64,000 bases of DNA from Hahella sp. HNIBRBA332 (GCF_030719035.1 NZ_CP132203.1:5660501-5724500); one strand, 5' to 3'. Shown: positions 23,925-33,266, numbered from the stretch's first letter. Numbers and translations: made by a program. Notes: generated by a model not told the origin, from the sequence alone.

Positions 23925-25505
23925 CTACTTCACAGTAGGCGGCTCAGAGAAACTGTGATAGGGAGCCGGCGACGGCAGCGTCCACTCAAGTCCGTCCGCG
24001 CCTTCCCAAACCTGGGCGGTGGCTTTCTTACCACCCCGGATGCATTTGATAACAATAAACAGGAACAGCAGTTGCGTGGTTCCGAATATGAACGCGCCGA
24101 CGCTGGATATCTGGTTAAAATCGGCGAACTGCAAGGCATAGTCAGGAATCCGCCGCGGCATACCGGCGAGCCCAACGAAGTGCATCGGGAAGAAGGTCAG
24201 GTTCAAACCAATGAACGACATCCAGAAATGCACTTTGCCCAGGGTTTCGTCGTACATGTTGCCGCACCATTTCGGCAACCAGTAATAAGTGGCGGCGAAG
24301 ATGGAGAAAATCGCGCCCGGCACCAGCACGTAGTGGAAATGCGCCACCACGAAATAGGTATCGTGATACTGGAAGTCCGCCGGAGCAATCGCCAGCATTA
24401 AGCCGGAGAAGCCGCCGATGGTGAACAGAATCACAAAGGCGATGGCGAACAGCATGGGCGTCTCAAACGTCAGAGAGCCGCGGAACATGGTGCTGACCCA
24501 GTTGAACACTTTCACCCCGGTGGGGACGGCGATCAGCATGGTGGCGTACATGAAGAACAGCTCTCCAGCCAGCGGAATGCCGACGGTGAACATGTGGTGC
24601 GCCCATACCACGAAAGACAGGATCGCAATCGACGCCGTGGCGTATACCATGGAGGGATAACCGAACAGCGGCTTGCGGCTGAAAGTGGGAATGATCTGCG
24701 ACGCCACGCCAAAGGCGGGCAGGATCATGATGTACACTTCCGGATGACCGAAGAACCAGAATACGTGCTGGAACAGCACCGGATCGCCGCCGCCTTCCGC
24801 TTTGAAGAAGCTGGTGCCGAAATTGATGTCCATCAGCATCATAGTGACTACGCCCGCCAATACCGGCATGACCGCAATCAGCAGGAACGCAGTGATCAAC
24901 CAGGTCCACACGAACAGGGGCATTTTCATCAGAGTCATGCCCGGCGCCCGCATATTCAGAATGGTGGCGATCACGTTAATGGCCCCCATGATCGAAGAGA
25001 TCCCCATCATGTGCACCGCAAAGATGAAATAATTCACACTGTCTGGCGCGTAGGTGGTGGATAGCGGCGCGTAAAAGGTCCAACCGAAGTTGGGGCCGCC
25101 GCCTTCCATGAACAACGTAGCCAGCAACATGGCGAATGCGAAGGGTAGAATCCAGAAACTCCAGTTGTTCATTCTCGGAAGCGCCATATCCGGCGCCCCG
25201 ACCATCATGGGAATCAGCCAGTTGGCGAGCCCCACGAAGGCGGGCATGACCGCCCCGAACACCATGATCAGACCGTGCATGGTGGTCATCTGATTGAAAA
25301 ATTCCGGATGGACGATCTGCATGCCCGGTTCGAACAATTCCGCCCGAATCACCAGGGCCATGGTGCCCCCGATGAGAAACATGGCGAAGCTGAACCACAG
25401 GTACATGGAGCCAATGTCTTTATGGTTGGTGGTTAAGAGCCACCGCTTGAAGCCTTTAGCCGGACCGTGATGGTGATGCGCGTCAGCGCCTAGTACCGCA
25501 CTCAT
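23925..25505 (-). CDS. ctaD: cytochrome c oxidase subunit I
   Basis: A 526-aa catalytic subunit with twelve membrane helices, carrying heme a, heme a3 and CuB. Visible signatures are TMHGLIMVFGAVMPAFVGLA (heme a His), the CuB/heme a3 block WFFGHPEVYIMILPAFGVAS (His-Tyr crosslink pair), VWAHHMFTVGIP (two CuB His), and YFVVAHFHYVL (heme a3 and heme a His). The K-channel Thr/Lys region lies in YPSMVYATASIAILSFVVWA. The start is the ATG at 25505 with GAGGAG; a TTG six bases upstream is rejected. It reduces oxygen to water while pumping protons. It forms an operon with ctaC and ctaE. Confidence 0.97.
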   Translation of the reverse strand: MSAVLGADAHHHHGPAKGFKRWLLTTNHKDIGSMYLWFSFAMFLIGGTMALVIRAELFEPGMQIVHPEFFNQMTTMHGLIMVFGAVMPAFVGLANWLIPMMVGAPDMALPRMNNWSFWILPFAFAMLLATLFMEGGGPNFGWTFYAPLSTTYAPDSVNYFIFAVHMMGISSIMGAINVIATILNMRAPGMTLMKMPLFVWTWLITAFLLIAVMPVLAGVVTMMLMDINFGTSFFKAEGGGDPVLFQHVFWFFGHPEVYIMILPAFGVASQIIPTFSRKPLFGYPSMVYATASIAILSFVVWAHHMFTVGIPLAGELFFMYATMLIAVPTGVKVFNWVSTMFRGSLTFETPMLFAIAFVILFTIGGFSGLMLAIAPADFQYHDTYFVVAHFHYVLVPGAIFSIFAATYYWLPKWCGNMYDETLGKVHFWMSFIGLNLTFFPMHFVGLAGMPRRIPDYALQFADFNQISSVGAFIFGTTQLLFLFIVIKCIRGGKKATAQVWEGADGLEWTLPSPAPYHSFSEPPTVK

Positions 25506-25544
25506 GGTCAAACTCCTCTTAAATTGGTTGTGTGTCGCTGAGAA

Positions 25545-26666
25545 CTACTTGTTCTTTAACTCTGCAACTTGTTGCGGAGTAATCATGTCGCCCATATTGT
25601 TACCCCAGGCATTACGCTCGTAGGTCACGATAGCGGCGATATCGACTTCACTCAGCTGCGCTCCGAACGCCTGCATGGCGGTGCCGGGCACTCCGTGCAA
25701 CACGATTTCGGCGTGTTTCTCGATCGGCCCCTTGACTACACTGCTGCCAATAAGAGAAGGGAATGTCGGCGGCAGACCGGCGCCATTGGCCTGATGGCAC
25801 ACTGCGCAACTGGACGCGTAGGTTTTTTCCCCGCGTGCAACCAATTCTTCCATCGTCCATTCTTTGTTCTTCAACTCGTATTCCTGACGAGCCAGTTCCT
25901 GTTTGGCCAGAAGCCATTCCTGATATTCTTCCTCAGGCACGGCTTTCACCACGACGGGCATAAAGCCATGATCCTTGCCGCACAGTTCAGCGCACTGTCC
26001 GCGGTAAATACCGGGCTCATTGATGATGGTCCAGGCTTCGCGAACGTAGCCGGGGATGGCGTCGCGCTTGACCGCGAGACTGGGCACCCACCAGGAGTGG
26101 ATGACGTCGGCGGAGGTAACCAGAAAACGAATCTTCTTGTTTATCGGCAACACCAGAGGCTCGTCCACTTCCAACAGGTAGTGTTCGCCCTTGTCGTCGC
26201 GATTGTAGATTTGGTCCTGGGAAGTCGCCAGATTACTGAAGAAGTTGACGTCCTGATTCAGGTACTCGTATCGCCATTTCCATTGGTAACCGGTGATCTT
26301 GATATCCATATCCGCTTCACTGGCGTCATACATTTTGACCAGGGTGCCGGTCGCGGGTATGGCCATGCCAATGAGAATAAGGAAGGGAATAACAGTCCAG
26401 ATAATCTCGACTGTTGTACTTTCATGGAATTGGGCGGGTTTCGCCCCTTTACTTTTGCGGTGATTGAAGATCGACCAGAACATTACTCCAAACACCACTA
26501 TCCCTATGATCACGCAGATCCAGAAAATAGTCATGTGGAGGCTGTATACTGACTGACTCACTTCAGACACCCCAGGAGTCATGTTCAATTCCCAGGCGGC
26601 CGAAGCGGACGCAGATACAAACGGAACGGGCGAAGCCACCGCTATTGAGCGTCTTCGTGACATCAT
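25545..26666 (-). CDS. ctaC: cytochrome c oxidase subunit II with fused cytochrome c domain
   Basis: A 373-aa caa3-type subunit II. It has an N-terminal signal (to ~residue 24), two membrane helices (~44-65 and ~86-107), and a periplasmic cupredoxin domain with the full CuA set (His190, Cys225, Cys229, His233, Met236 in GQCAELCGKDHGFMP). A C-terminal cytochrome c domain with heme site CAVCH (Cys287, Cys290, His291) and a distal Met near PGTAMQAFG completes it. The start is the ATG at 26666 (MMSRRRS) with GGAGACACAATAAT; a longer frame upstream lacks support. Electrons enter through the fused heme c, pass to CuA and then to subunit I. Confidence 0.95.
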   Translation of the reverse strand: MMSRRRSIAVASPVPFVSASASAAWELNMTPGVSEVSQSVYSLHMTIFWICVIIGIVVFGVMFWSIFNHRKSKGAKPAQFHESTTVEIIWTVIPFLILIGMAIPATGTLVKMYDASEADMDIKITGYQWKWRYEYLNQDVNFFSNLATSQDQIYNRDDKGEHYLLEVDEPLVLPINKKIRFLVTSADVIHSWWVPSLAVKRDAIPGYVREAWTIINEPGIYRGQCAELCGKDHGFMPVVVKAVPEEEYQEWLLAKQELARQEYELKNKEWTMEELVARGEKTYASSCAVCHQANGAGLPPTFPSLIGSSVVKGPIEKHAEIVLHGVPGTAMQAFGAQLSEVDIAAIVTYERNAWGNNMGDMITPQQVAELKNK

Positions 26667-26912
26667 ATTATTGTGTCTCCACAGCTTAGTTTTTATTGTT
26701 ACTGCCGGACACTTCCTGCAAGACGGCCCGCCTACAACGGTCCGTCGACTACTTTTGTAGGAAGTCAAATGCAAGGTACAGCGCCAGTATAGACAAACTT
26801 GGATCGGGCTGGCAATTGTTCAGTCGTGGTTTAGGTAAAAAAGCTATCCGGCTGATTTTATGCACAAATCTGGTCACTAATGGGTTGTGGCCACCGCATT
26901 TTCAGGAGTTTC

Positions 26913-28247
26913 ATGAGCAATCCCCCGGAGACGCTTCACTTGCGCTTATGGGCCCTCGCCTGGCCGTTAATTCTGAGCAATATCACCACGCCGTTGCTGG
27001 GTCTGGTGGACGCCGCCGTACTGGGTCATCTGGACTCTCCGGTCTATCTCGGGGCCGTGGCGTTGGCTGGCAATCTGTTCACATTTCTGTTCTGGGCGTT
27101 CGGTTTTTTGCGTATGGGCGCTACCGGGCTGGCGGCGCAGTCCTGGGGCGCTGGCGATCAGGAAGGACTGATCCGCGAGTTTTTACGAGCGGCCGCCATC
27201 GCGCTTGGCATCGGATTATTCATGATCCTCAATCGCGCCTGGATACTGCCCCAGGGTCTGGAGTGGATGCAGGCCACTGGAGAAATCTGGACGCAAGCGC
27301 ACAACTATGCGGAAATTCGCATCTTCAGCGCTCCTGCCGTGCTGATTCAATATTGTGTGGTGGGTTGGCTGATAGGCTGTCAACGCACCCGCAGCGCCTT
27401 GATTCTTGCGATCAGCGCCAACATCGTAAATATCGTGCTGGACCTGCTGTTCGTAGTGGGCTTCGGCATGCGCGCCGACGGCGTGGCCTGGGCGTCGCTC
27501 ATCGCCGAGTATTACAGCCTGATACTGGGGCTCTATTTTGTAGTGCGCGGCGATGCGCCCAATTTCCTCGCGCAGATGCGCAGTCCGGAACTGTGGACGC
27601 GCAACGCTTTCGCCAAGCTGCTCAAACTCAATGGCGACCTTTTCATCCGCACAATCCTGCTGCTATTTACCTTCGCTTTCTTCACGGCGCAGGGCGCACA
27701 GCTGGGAACCAACATTCTGGCGGCGAACGCCGTATTGTTGACCTTTCTGATGATCATCTCCAACGCCCTCGACGGTTTCGCCAATGGCGTAGAAGCCCTG
27801 TGCGGAGAAGCCGTGGGCAAGCGTGACCAGGCCATACTGCGCCGCACCGCCAGGGTAGGGGGCGTGTGGTCGCTGTTGACCGCCCTGTTACTGACGCTGT
27901 CTTTCTGGCTGGGAGGCGACTGGCTGATCAACCGGCTGACCGACCTTGAAGTCATTCGCACCGAAGCGAGCCGCTATCTGATCTGGCTGATCCTATGCCC
28001 GCTGATTGGCGTGTGGAGTTATCTGTTCGATGGCGTTTTTGTCGGCGCTACCCAAGGCAAGGCGATGCGGGATACAATCATCGTCGCCACCCTGCTGGTG
28101 TTTTTACCCAGCTGGTGGCTCACTCAGAGTTGGGGCAATCACGGACTCTGGTTTTCACTTTGTTTGTTTCTGGCGGCGAGAGGCGCCTATCAGGCGTGGC
28201 TGTACAAAACATTTTGTCAGCATGAAAAGTGGTTCATTACAAATTAG
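26913..28247 (+). CDS. dinF: MATE-family efflux transporter, DinF type
   Basis: A 444-aa inner-membrane multidrug/toxin extrusion protein with twelve hydrophobic helices in two halves. The N-terminus ALAWPLILSNITTPLLGLVD is typical of DinF. Later landmarks are GATGLAAQSWGAGDQEG, GWLIGCQRTRSALIL, the ALDGFANGVEALCGEAVGKR motif, and IWLILCPLIGVWSYLFDGVF. The start is ATG 26913 with CAGGAGTTTC; an in-frame start 33 bases upstream is weaker. In E. coli dinF lies behind lexA, but no lexA is seen here. It is divergent from ctaC across 246 bp. The substrate is unknown. Confidence 0.9.
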   Translation: MSNPPETLHLRLWALAWPLILSNITTPLLGLVDAAVLGHLDSPVYLGAVALAGNLFTFLFWAFGFLRMGATGLAAQSWGAGDQEGLIREFLRAAAIALGIGLFMILNRAWILPQGLEWMQATGEIWTQAHNYAEIRIFSAPAVLIQYCVVGWLIGCQRTRSALILAISANIVNIVLDLLFVVGFGMRADGVAWASLIAEYYSLILGLYFVVRGDAPNFLAQMRSPELWTRNAFAKLLKLNGDLFIRTILLLFTFAFFTAQGAQLGTNILAANAVLLTFLMIISNALDGFANGVEALCGEAVGKRDQAILRRTARVGGVWSLLTALLLTLSFWLGGDWLINRLTDLEVIRTEASRYLIWLILCPLIGVWSYLFDGVFVGATQGKAMRDTIIVATLLVFLPSWWLTQSWGNHGLWFSLCLFLAARGAYQAWLYKTFCQHEKWFITN

Positions 28248-28340
28248 TATTACGCACTTTGCCATGCCTTGACTACACTGAAGTCATGCGTCTGGATTGA
28301 AACAATTTTTTATAGTTGTCACTTAGGGAAATCGTTATAG

Positions 28341-28988
28341 ATGAGCCTCGCTGCAGTATACGAGATCATCAATCAGGCTAAGGCCGCAGAGCTTAAAACT
28401 CAAAATTACGCCAAGTGGCTTCGCCAGCAACTGGATTCTCTGCACCGAGTCATTGAACTGAACGGATCACAGCCGGTTGAGGACCTCATTCATTTCGTCA
28501 TCGATTACATCGAGCTCGCCCCGCGTTTAGTGGAGTGCGTGGCGTATTGCGCTGCAGCGAGTCGGACGGAAAAGCTGTTCGCGCCCTTCGTCGAGAAAAC
28601 CATCCATTATTTTGCGCACCCATCAGTGCTGGTGCTGCGCCATACTGGTTTGGACTGCCTGTTGATCATGGCCTATCAAAGCCATCGTTTGGTGGAGGAG
28701 GTTTATGAAAACAACCGCAGTCTGCGCAATAGTCCGATCTGCGATCTGCAGGCCACTCAGGCCAATCTGCTGGCCCATCATCTGATCGGCGAACCCTTCG
28801 CCAATGAACTGGATCAGGCGACCCATCTGACAGTGCGCCAGATGGTAAGCTTACCGGACTTCTACCATTTGGATCTGTCGCCCTTTCTGGCGAAGACCAA
28901 CACCAAACGCTGGCGTCCTCTGAACGAGGATTGGCTGAATCTGTTGGACAAGCATCACATCCGCATGAGCTTTCAGCCTCGTTGCTGA
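28341..28988 (+). CDS. uncharacterised soluble helical protein
   Basis: A 215-aa cytosolic protein, mostly helical, with no signal, membrane segment or known motif. Segments include WLRQQLDSLHRVIELNGSQP and LIHFVIDYIELAPRLVECVA. A HPSVLVLRHTGLDCLLIMAY stretch looks structurally important. AGGGAAA precedes the ATG by ten bases. It follows dinF by 93 bp in the same direction. The protein has balanced composition and a clear start, so I believe it is expressed. I do not recognise the family. Confidence 0.7.
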   Translation: MSLAAVYEIINQAKAAELKTQNYAKWLRQQLDSLHRVIELNGSQPVEDLIHFVIDYIELAPRLVECVAYCAAASRTEKLFAPFVEKTIHYFAHPSVLVLRHTGLDCLLIMAYQSHRLVEEVYENNRSLRNSPICDLQATQANLLAHHLIGEPFANELDQATHLTVRQMVSLPDFYHLDLSPFLAKTNTKRWRPLNEDWLNLLDKHHIRMSFQPRC

Positions 28989-29026
28989 CAGGTGTCCAAC
29001 AACAAGACCTCAGGCTCACATCATCG

Positions 29027-29266
29027 TTATTGCTCTTTCTTCGGACGGGGATAGAACTTGATCGTCTGCACTTGCGCCTCCGCCTGTTTCGGGCGGGTGA
29101 CGCGGGTTTGCAGCTCCGCCGGCCCGTCAGCTTCGCGCAGCCTTTCAAAGAAGCCGCAAGCAACGCATTCACGCACTTGCCGCTGCTCTTCGTCGGCGTA
29201 ACTGACAATCTTGTCCATCTCTCCGCAACGGGGACACACCGCCCCTGCGATAAAACGCTTCACCAT
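29027..29266 (-). CDS. yheV: YheV-family zinc-ribbon protein
   Basis: A 79-aa protein with a two-CxxC zinc ribbon: CPRCGEMDKI near residue 12 and CVACGF near residue 37, separated by a short acidic linker. A basic C-terminal tail (FYPRPKKEQ) follows. This is the YheV/DUF2387 family of putative metal-binding proteins. The ATG at 29266 is preferred over a GTG two codons earlier. It lies 68 bp after prlC on the same strand, a neighbourhood shared with Pseudomonas. Its function is unknown, probably nucleic-acid or protein binding through the ribbon. Confidence 0.88.
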   Translation of the reverse strand: MVKRFIAGAVCPRCGEMDKIVSYADEEQRQVRECVACGFFERLREADGPAELQTRVTRPKQAEAQVQTIKFYPRPKKEQ

Positions 29267-29334
29267 ATGCACTACCAGGTAAATACGATTGCTGAATGTC
29301 GACAGGGCCTGGGTTTCAGGCCTTGTTATTTCTC

Positions 29335-31368
29335 TCAGGCGGCGATGCCGCTTTGACGCAACAGCGCCTCCACTTCTGGCGGACGCCCGCGGAATTCAAT
29401 GAATAAATCCATCGGCTCGCGGCTGCCGCCTTTTTCCAAAATCGAATGCAGGAAGCGCCGGCCCGTCTCTGGATCGAACACGCCGTTCTCTTCGAATAAT
29501 GAGAACGCATCCGCCGCCAGCACTTCCGCCCACTTATAGCTGTAATAGCCTGCCGCATATCCACCAGCGAAAATATGGCTGAAGCTGTGCTGGAAACGAT
29601 TGAAAGCGGGCGGTTTGATCACCGCGACTTTATCTCGCACTTCGTCCAGCACCTGCTGAACGGCAAAGTCCGCTGACCCGTCGTATTCATGATGCAGACG
29701 GAAATCGAACAAGGCGAACTCAAGCTGACGCACCATCAGCATGCCGGACTGGAAATTCTTCGCCGCCAGCATTTTCTCCAGCAATTCTTTCGGCAGCGGC
29801 TCGCCGCTTTGGTAATGGCCGGAAATCAGCGCCAGGGCTTCTTCCTCCCAGCACCAGTTTTCCAGGAACTGACTGGGTAATTCCACCGCATCCCAAGGCA
29901 CGCCATTGATGCCGGATACATCATTGCAATCCACTGTAGTCAGCATGTGATGCAGAGCATGGCCGAATTCGTGGAACAGCGTGGTTACTTCATCATGCGT
30001 CAGCAACGCGGGATGCTCTTCCGTCGCTGGCGCAAAGTTGCAAGTGATGAACGCCACGGGCTTCTGCACGGAGCCATCGTCTAAACGACGACGTACGGCG
30101 TAATCCGCCATCCAGGCGCCGCCACGCTTGTTTTCCCGCGCAAACAAATCCATGTAGATAGAGGCGATTTCCTCGCCATCACGGCGCACTTTGAAATAGC
30201 GCACGTCCGCGTGATAGCTATCAAACTCAGAGACTTCGTCGAGAGTGACGCCGAACAGTTTCTGCACCACGGCGAACATACCGTTAATCACCTTGGAAGC
30301 GGGAAAGTAGGGCTTCAGCTCTTCCTGAGACACAGAGTAGCGATGACGGCGCAACTTCTCTGAATAAAAGCTGACATCCCAAGATTGTAATTCCGCCTGC
30401 CCCTGCTCCTTGGCGAAGGCTTGCAGTTCTTCAAATTCCTGACGCGCCACCGCCACGGACTTTTCCGCCAACTCATTCAGGAAGCCCAGCACTTCGTCCG
30501 GCGTACGCGCCATTTTGGTGGCCAGGGAGTATTCAGCGTATGAGTTAAAGCCTAGCAGGCGCGACTCCTCCAGTCGCAGCGCCAGGATCTCCTGCATCAC
30601 GTCCGAATTGTCCCAGCGACCGGCGTAAGGGCCCTGTTCCGAGGCGCGGGTGTTATAGGCCTCGTACATCTCCTGGCGTAATTCGCGATTTTCGCAGTAA
30701 GTCATCACCGCATAGAAACTGGGGAAATCCAGCGTCAGCACATAGCCTTCTTTGTCACGAGACTTGGCGGCCTGACGCGCGCCGGCCAATGCGGAGTCCG
30801 GCATGCCTTTGAGCAGATCGACATCCGTAACATGTTTGGTCCAGGCCTGGGTGGCGTCCAGTACGTTGTCGCTGAACTTGCTGCCCAATTCCGCCAGACG
30901 CTGAGAAATTTCCATGTAGCGCGCTTTCTTGTCTTCCGGAAGATCAACGCCGGCCAGATGGAAATCGCGCAGGGTATTGTCGATGGATTTGCGTTGGGCT
31001 TCGCTGAGAGAACTAAATTCTTCAGATTCTTTAATGGCGTGATAGGCGTCGTACAGCGCCTTGTTCTGGCCGATCTCCGTACCGTAGCGGGACAATTCGG
31101 GGATACAGGCATTGTAAGTCTCGCGCAGCGCTTCGCTGTTTAGCACGCTGTTCAGATGGCTGACCGGTGACCACACATGGTTCAGCCTGTCCGACATGTT
31201 ATCCATTTGCTGCGCCAGATTGTCCCAGTTGAAGCTGGGCTGGGCCGCCAGGTCGACGATGCGCTGTCTGTTCTCGGCAAGCAGTTTGTCCATCGCCTCT
31301 TTGACATGTTCGGCGCGAATCTGTGAGAACGGGGGTAACGCCGTATCGGCGAGCAATGGATTGGTCAT
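29335..31368 (-). CDS. prlC: oligopeptidase A
   Basis: A 677-aa cytosolic zinc metallopeptidase of family M3 that degrades oligopeptides and cleaved signal peptides. The zinc motif HEFGHALHHM is at about residue 465 (preceded by THDEVTTLF), with the third ligand Glu in the downstream ELPSQFLENWCWEEEAL segment. The C-terminal GGYAAGYYSYKWAEVLAADA block, with the substrate-binding Tyr residues, is complete. The start is ATG 31368 (MTNPLL) with AGGAAT nine bases upstream; an in-frame extension of 51 codons lacks support. Divergent from the gamma carbonic anhydrase gene. Confidence 0.95.
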   Translation of the reverse strand: MTNPLLADTALPPFSQIRAEHVKEAMDKLLAENRQRIVDLAAQPSFNWDNLAQQMDNMSDRLNHVWSPVSHLNSVLNSEALRETYNACIPELSRYGTEIGQNKALYDAYHAIKESEEFSSLSEAQRKSIDNTLRDFHLAGVDLPEDKKARYMEISQRLAELGSKFSDNVLDATQAWTKHVTDVDLLKGMPDSALAGARQAAKSRDKEGYVLTLDFPSFYAVMTYCENRELRQEMYEAYNTRASEQGPYAGRWDNSDVMQEILALRLEESRLLGFNSYAEYSLATKMARTPDEVLGFLNELAEKSVAVARQEFEELQAFAKEQGQAELQSWDVSFYSEKLRRHRYSVSQEELKPYFPASKVINGMFAVVQKLFGVTLDEVSEFDSYHADVRYFKVRRDGEEIASIYMDLFARENKRGGAWMADYAVRRRLDDGSVQKPVAFITCNFAPATEEHPALLTHDEVTTLFHEFGHALHHMLTTVDCNDVSGINGVPWDAVELPSQFLENWCWEEEALALISGHYQSGEPLPKELLEKMLAAKNFQSGMLMVRQLEFALFDFRLHHEYDGSADFAVQQVLDEVRDKVAVIKPPAFNRFQHSFSHIFAGGYAAGYYSYKWAEVLAADAFSLFEENGVFDPETGRRFLHSILEKGGSREPMDLFIEFRGRPPEVEALLRQSGIAA

Positions 31369-31578
31369 TGAAATATTCCTGAATTGTCGAGTCTTCCGGG
31401 GTTGCTGATTGCAACGCCCCCGAGCAAACAAAGTGTGGGCGTGCGGGGCTGCTTTCAAGTAATGCGCCGCTGAATCCTGCTTTAGAATAGTCCGATCGAT
31501 GCTAAAGTAACAATCCGCCATTCGGGCCCTTGAGTCCGTCTACGGCGCTTCAGATTTTTGATGCTTGGAGTCTTCATC

Positions 31579-32121
31579 ATGCCTGTGCGCACTTATCAGG
31601 GAATTACCCCGACGCAAGGAGAGCGCGTCTTTATCGACCCCACCGCCGTCGTCATCGGCGACGTCCATTTGGGCGACGATTGTTCTGTTTGGCCGACCGC
31701 CGTGATACGAGGCGACATGCACCGCATCCGTATCGGCGCGCGCACCAGCGTGCAGGACGGCTCCGTATTGCATATCACGCATGCCGGCCCTTTTAATCCC
31801 GACGGCTACCCGCTGTTGATCGGCGAGGACGTCACCATTGGCCACAAGGCCATCTTACACGGCTGCACGCTTGAGAATCGCATCCTTGTCGGGATGGGAG
31901 CCATCATCATGGATGGCGCTCATGTAGAAAGTGACGTGGTGATCGCCGCGGGTACATTGGTTCCTCCCGGCAAGCGTCTGGAAAGTGGCTACTTATACGT
32001 TGGCGCGCCTGCGAAACAAGCGCGTCCGCTCAATGACAAAGAAAAAAACTTTTTCCGGTATACCGCCGCCAATTACGTCAAATTGAAAGACCAGCATGTG
32101 CAGGAAAACTGGAGCGATTAG
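31579..32121 (+). CDS. yrdA: gamma-class carbonic anhydrase-like hexapeptide protein
   Basis: A 180-aa left-handed beta-helix trimer subunit. Hexapeptide repeats run from about residue 15 to 140 (VFIDPTAVVIGDVHLGDDCS, then VWPTAVIRGDMHRIRIGART and VQDGSVLHI). The three zinc-binding histidines sit in VLHITHAG and TIGHKAILHGC. GMGAIIMDGAHVESDVVIAA follows. Relatives are called gamma carbonic anhydrases, though many show little CO2-hydrating activity. The start is ATG 31579 with GGAG nine bases upstream; an earlier TTG/ATG pair is less likely. It is divergent from prlC, an arrangement also known in Pseudomonas. Confidence 0.9.
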   Translation: MPVRTYQGITPTQGERVFIDPTAVVIGDVHLGDDCSVWPTAVIRGDMHRIRIGARTSVQDGSVLHITHAGPFNPDGYPLLIGEDVTIGHKAILHGCTLENRILVGMGAIIMDGAHVESDVVIAAGTLVPPGKRLESGYLYVGAPAKQARPLNDKEKNFFRYTAANYVKLKDQHVQENWSD

Positions 32122-32189
32122 CCGCATTTCAGGGGCGGAGTGGAAATTGACGTAAATCAGAATATGATTTTTTTGTTATCAGGGCGCCC

Positions 32190-32214
32190 CTTGAAAACAT
32201 TTTTAACGCCATTA
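32190..32214 (+). promoter_or_regulatory. probable sigma-32 (heat-shock) promoter of hsp20
   Basis: CTTGAAA (32190-32196) is a perfect match to the sigma-32 -35 element. It is followed after 10 bases by CGCCATTA (32207-32214), close to the CCCCATnT -10 element. It lies about 140 bp before the hsp20 start, so a leader of roughly 130 nt results. Placement before a small heat-shock gene supports it. Confidence 0.55.
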
Positions 32215-32351
32215 TTTCTATTATCACGATACGCAGCGTAACCGGGGCAAGACGTCACCCCAATCAGCAGTTTCAGGTGTAAATGATTACAGAGGCCCTG
32301 TCCCATCAGGCCAAACGAATTTGTACTTAAACTCTTTTTGGAGATAGAACT

Positions 32352-32801
32352 ATGGCGATTACCCGTTGGAACCCGTTTTCTGAATTCGAAGATATTCTCG
32401 ACCGTTATAACCGCTCTCTCCAGGGCCAATCCCGGGTCAGCGAAAACGGCAAAGAAGTGATCCGCAAGGCCGACTGGGCTCCCGCAGTGGATATTACAGA
32501 AACCAAAGAAGCGTTCTTAATCAAGGCGGAGTTGCCTGGTGTGGATAAAAGTCAGGTCAAAGTGTCCGTCCACGAAGGCGTGCTGTCCATTCAGGGCGAG
32601 CGCAAGCTGGAGAAGGAAGAGGGCGACAAGAAACATCATCGCGTAGAACGCTTTTACGGCGCCTTCGCACGCTCCTTCACGCTGCCGGATAATGTGGATG
32701 AAAACAACATCCGCGCGGAATACCGGGACGGTATCCTCACTTTGCACCTGAGCAAGGTGGAAAAAGCGCAGCCAAAAGCGATTGAGATCAACGTGCAGTA
32801 A
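32352..32801 (+). CDS. Hsp20-family small heat-shock protein
   Basis: A 149-aa ATP-independent chaperone that holds unfolding proteins. The N-terminal arm (AITRWNPFSEFEDILDRYNR) precedes an alpha-crystallin domain (~residues 38-140) with WAPAVDITETKEAFLIKAEL, the GVLSIQGERK strand, RSFTLPDNVDENNIRAEYRD and the A/GxLxL motif (DGILTLHLSK). The C-terminal I-x-I/V anchor is present as IEINV. TTTTTGGAGATAGAACT before the ATG gives the ribosome-binding site. It is monocistronic, with a probable sigma-32 promoter upstream and a strong terminator downstream. Confidence 0.95.
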   Translation: MAITRWNPFSEFEDILDRYNRSLQGQSRVSENGKEVIRKADWAPAVDITETKEAFLIKAELPGVDKSQVKVSVHEGVLSIQGERKLEKEEGDKKHHRVERFYGAFARSFTLPDNVDENNIRAEYRDGILTLHLSKVEKAQPKAIEINVQ

Positions 32802-32833
32802 GTCGAACGACTTACCTCAACCGAAAAACACCT

Positions 32834-32860
32834 GGGGCGACACATGGTTCGCCCCTTTTT
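32834..32860. terminator. terminator between hsp20 and the PA4642-family gene
   Basis: GGGGCGA (32834-32840) pairs with TCGCCCC (32849-32855), with an 8-nt loop, followed by TTTTT. It ends hsp20 transcription and lies between convergent genes; on the minus strand the tail is poor in T. Confidence 0.85.
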
Positions 32861-32873
32861 ATAATCCTGCTTG

Positions 32874-33182
32874 TTACAACTCAGCCGCTTTTTTGCCGCC
32901 GGCGTCACGCAGGATATGCGCATATTCTGCGCCACGAGCGTGCTCTTCAACGCGATCCAGCATGGTTTCGCCTTCTGGACTCAACGCATTGATATTACGG
33001 CCAGCTTCCGCGAAATAAGCCACAAAACGCGCATAATCGCGGGCAAGCATGTATTCATAGGCCTGCCGCAAAACATGATAGTCGGGATCGGTTGCATCCC
33101 GGGGTTTCAGTTCCAGAAAGTCCTGAACCCGTTCATCGCTCCACTCCTCATCCACCACCTTCGGTTGTGAAGGACCGCTCAT
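32874..33182 (-). CDS. PA4642-family protein
   Basis: A 102-aa acidic cytosolic protein with the features I recall for the PA4642 family of pseudomonads: a short disordered N-terminus, then DEEWSDERVQDFLELKPRDA, YHVLRQAYEYMLARDYARFV and the NALSPEGETMLDRVEEHARG segment. It is all-helical. No function is known for the family. It lies on the minus strand after motB, with an 85-bp gap, and may have its own promoter. Confidence 0.8.
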   Translation of the reverse strand: MSGPSQPKVVDEEWSDERVQDFLELKPRDATDPDYHVLRQAYEYMLARDYARFVAYFAEAGRNINALSPEGETMLDRVEEHARGAEYAHILRDAGGKKAAEL

Positions 33183-33266
33183 ATCGTATTCACCTGTCTA
33201 TCATAGTTATTTACCGGGCCGAACATTCTACCCCGATCCTGCGTGGATATTGAAGGCTGCGCATAC

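Noticed and set aside
25569..26552. 327-codon frame antisense to ctaC
   Set aside because: The ctaC gene with complete CuA and heme c motifs occupies the other strand.
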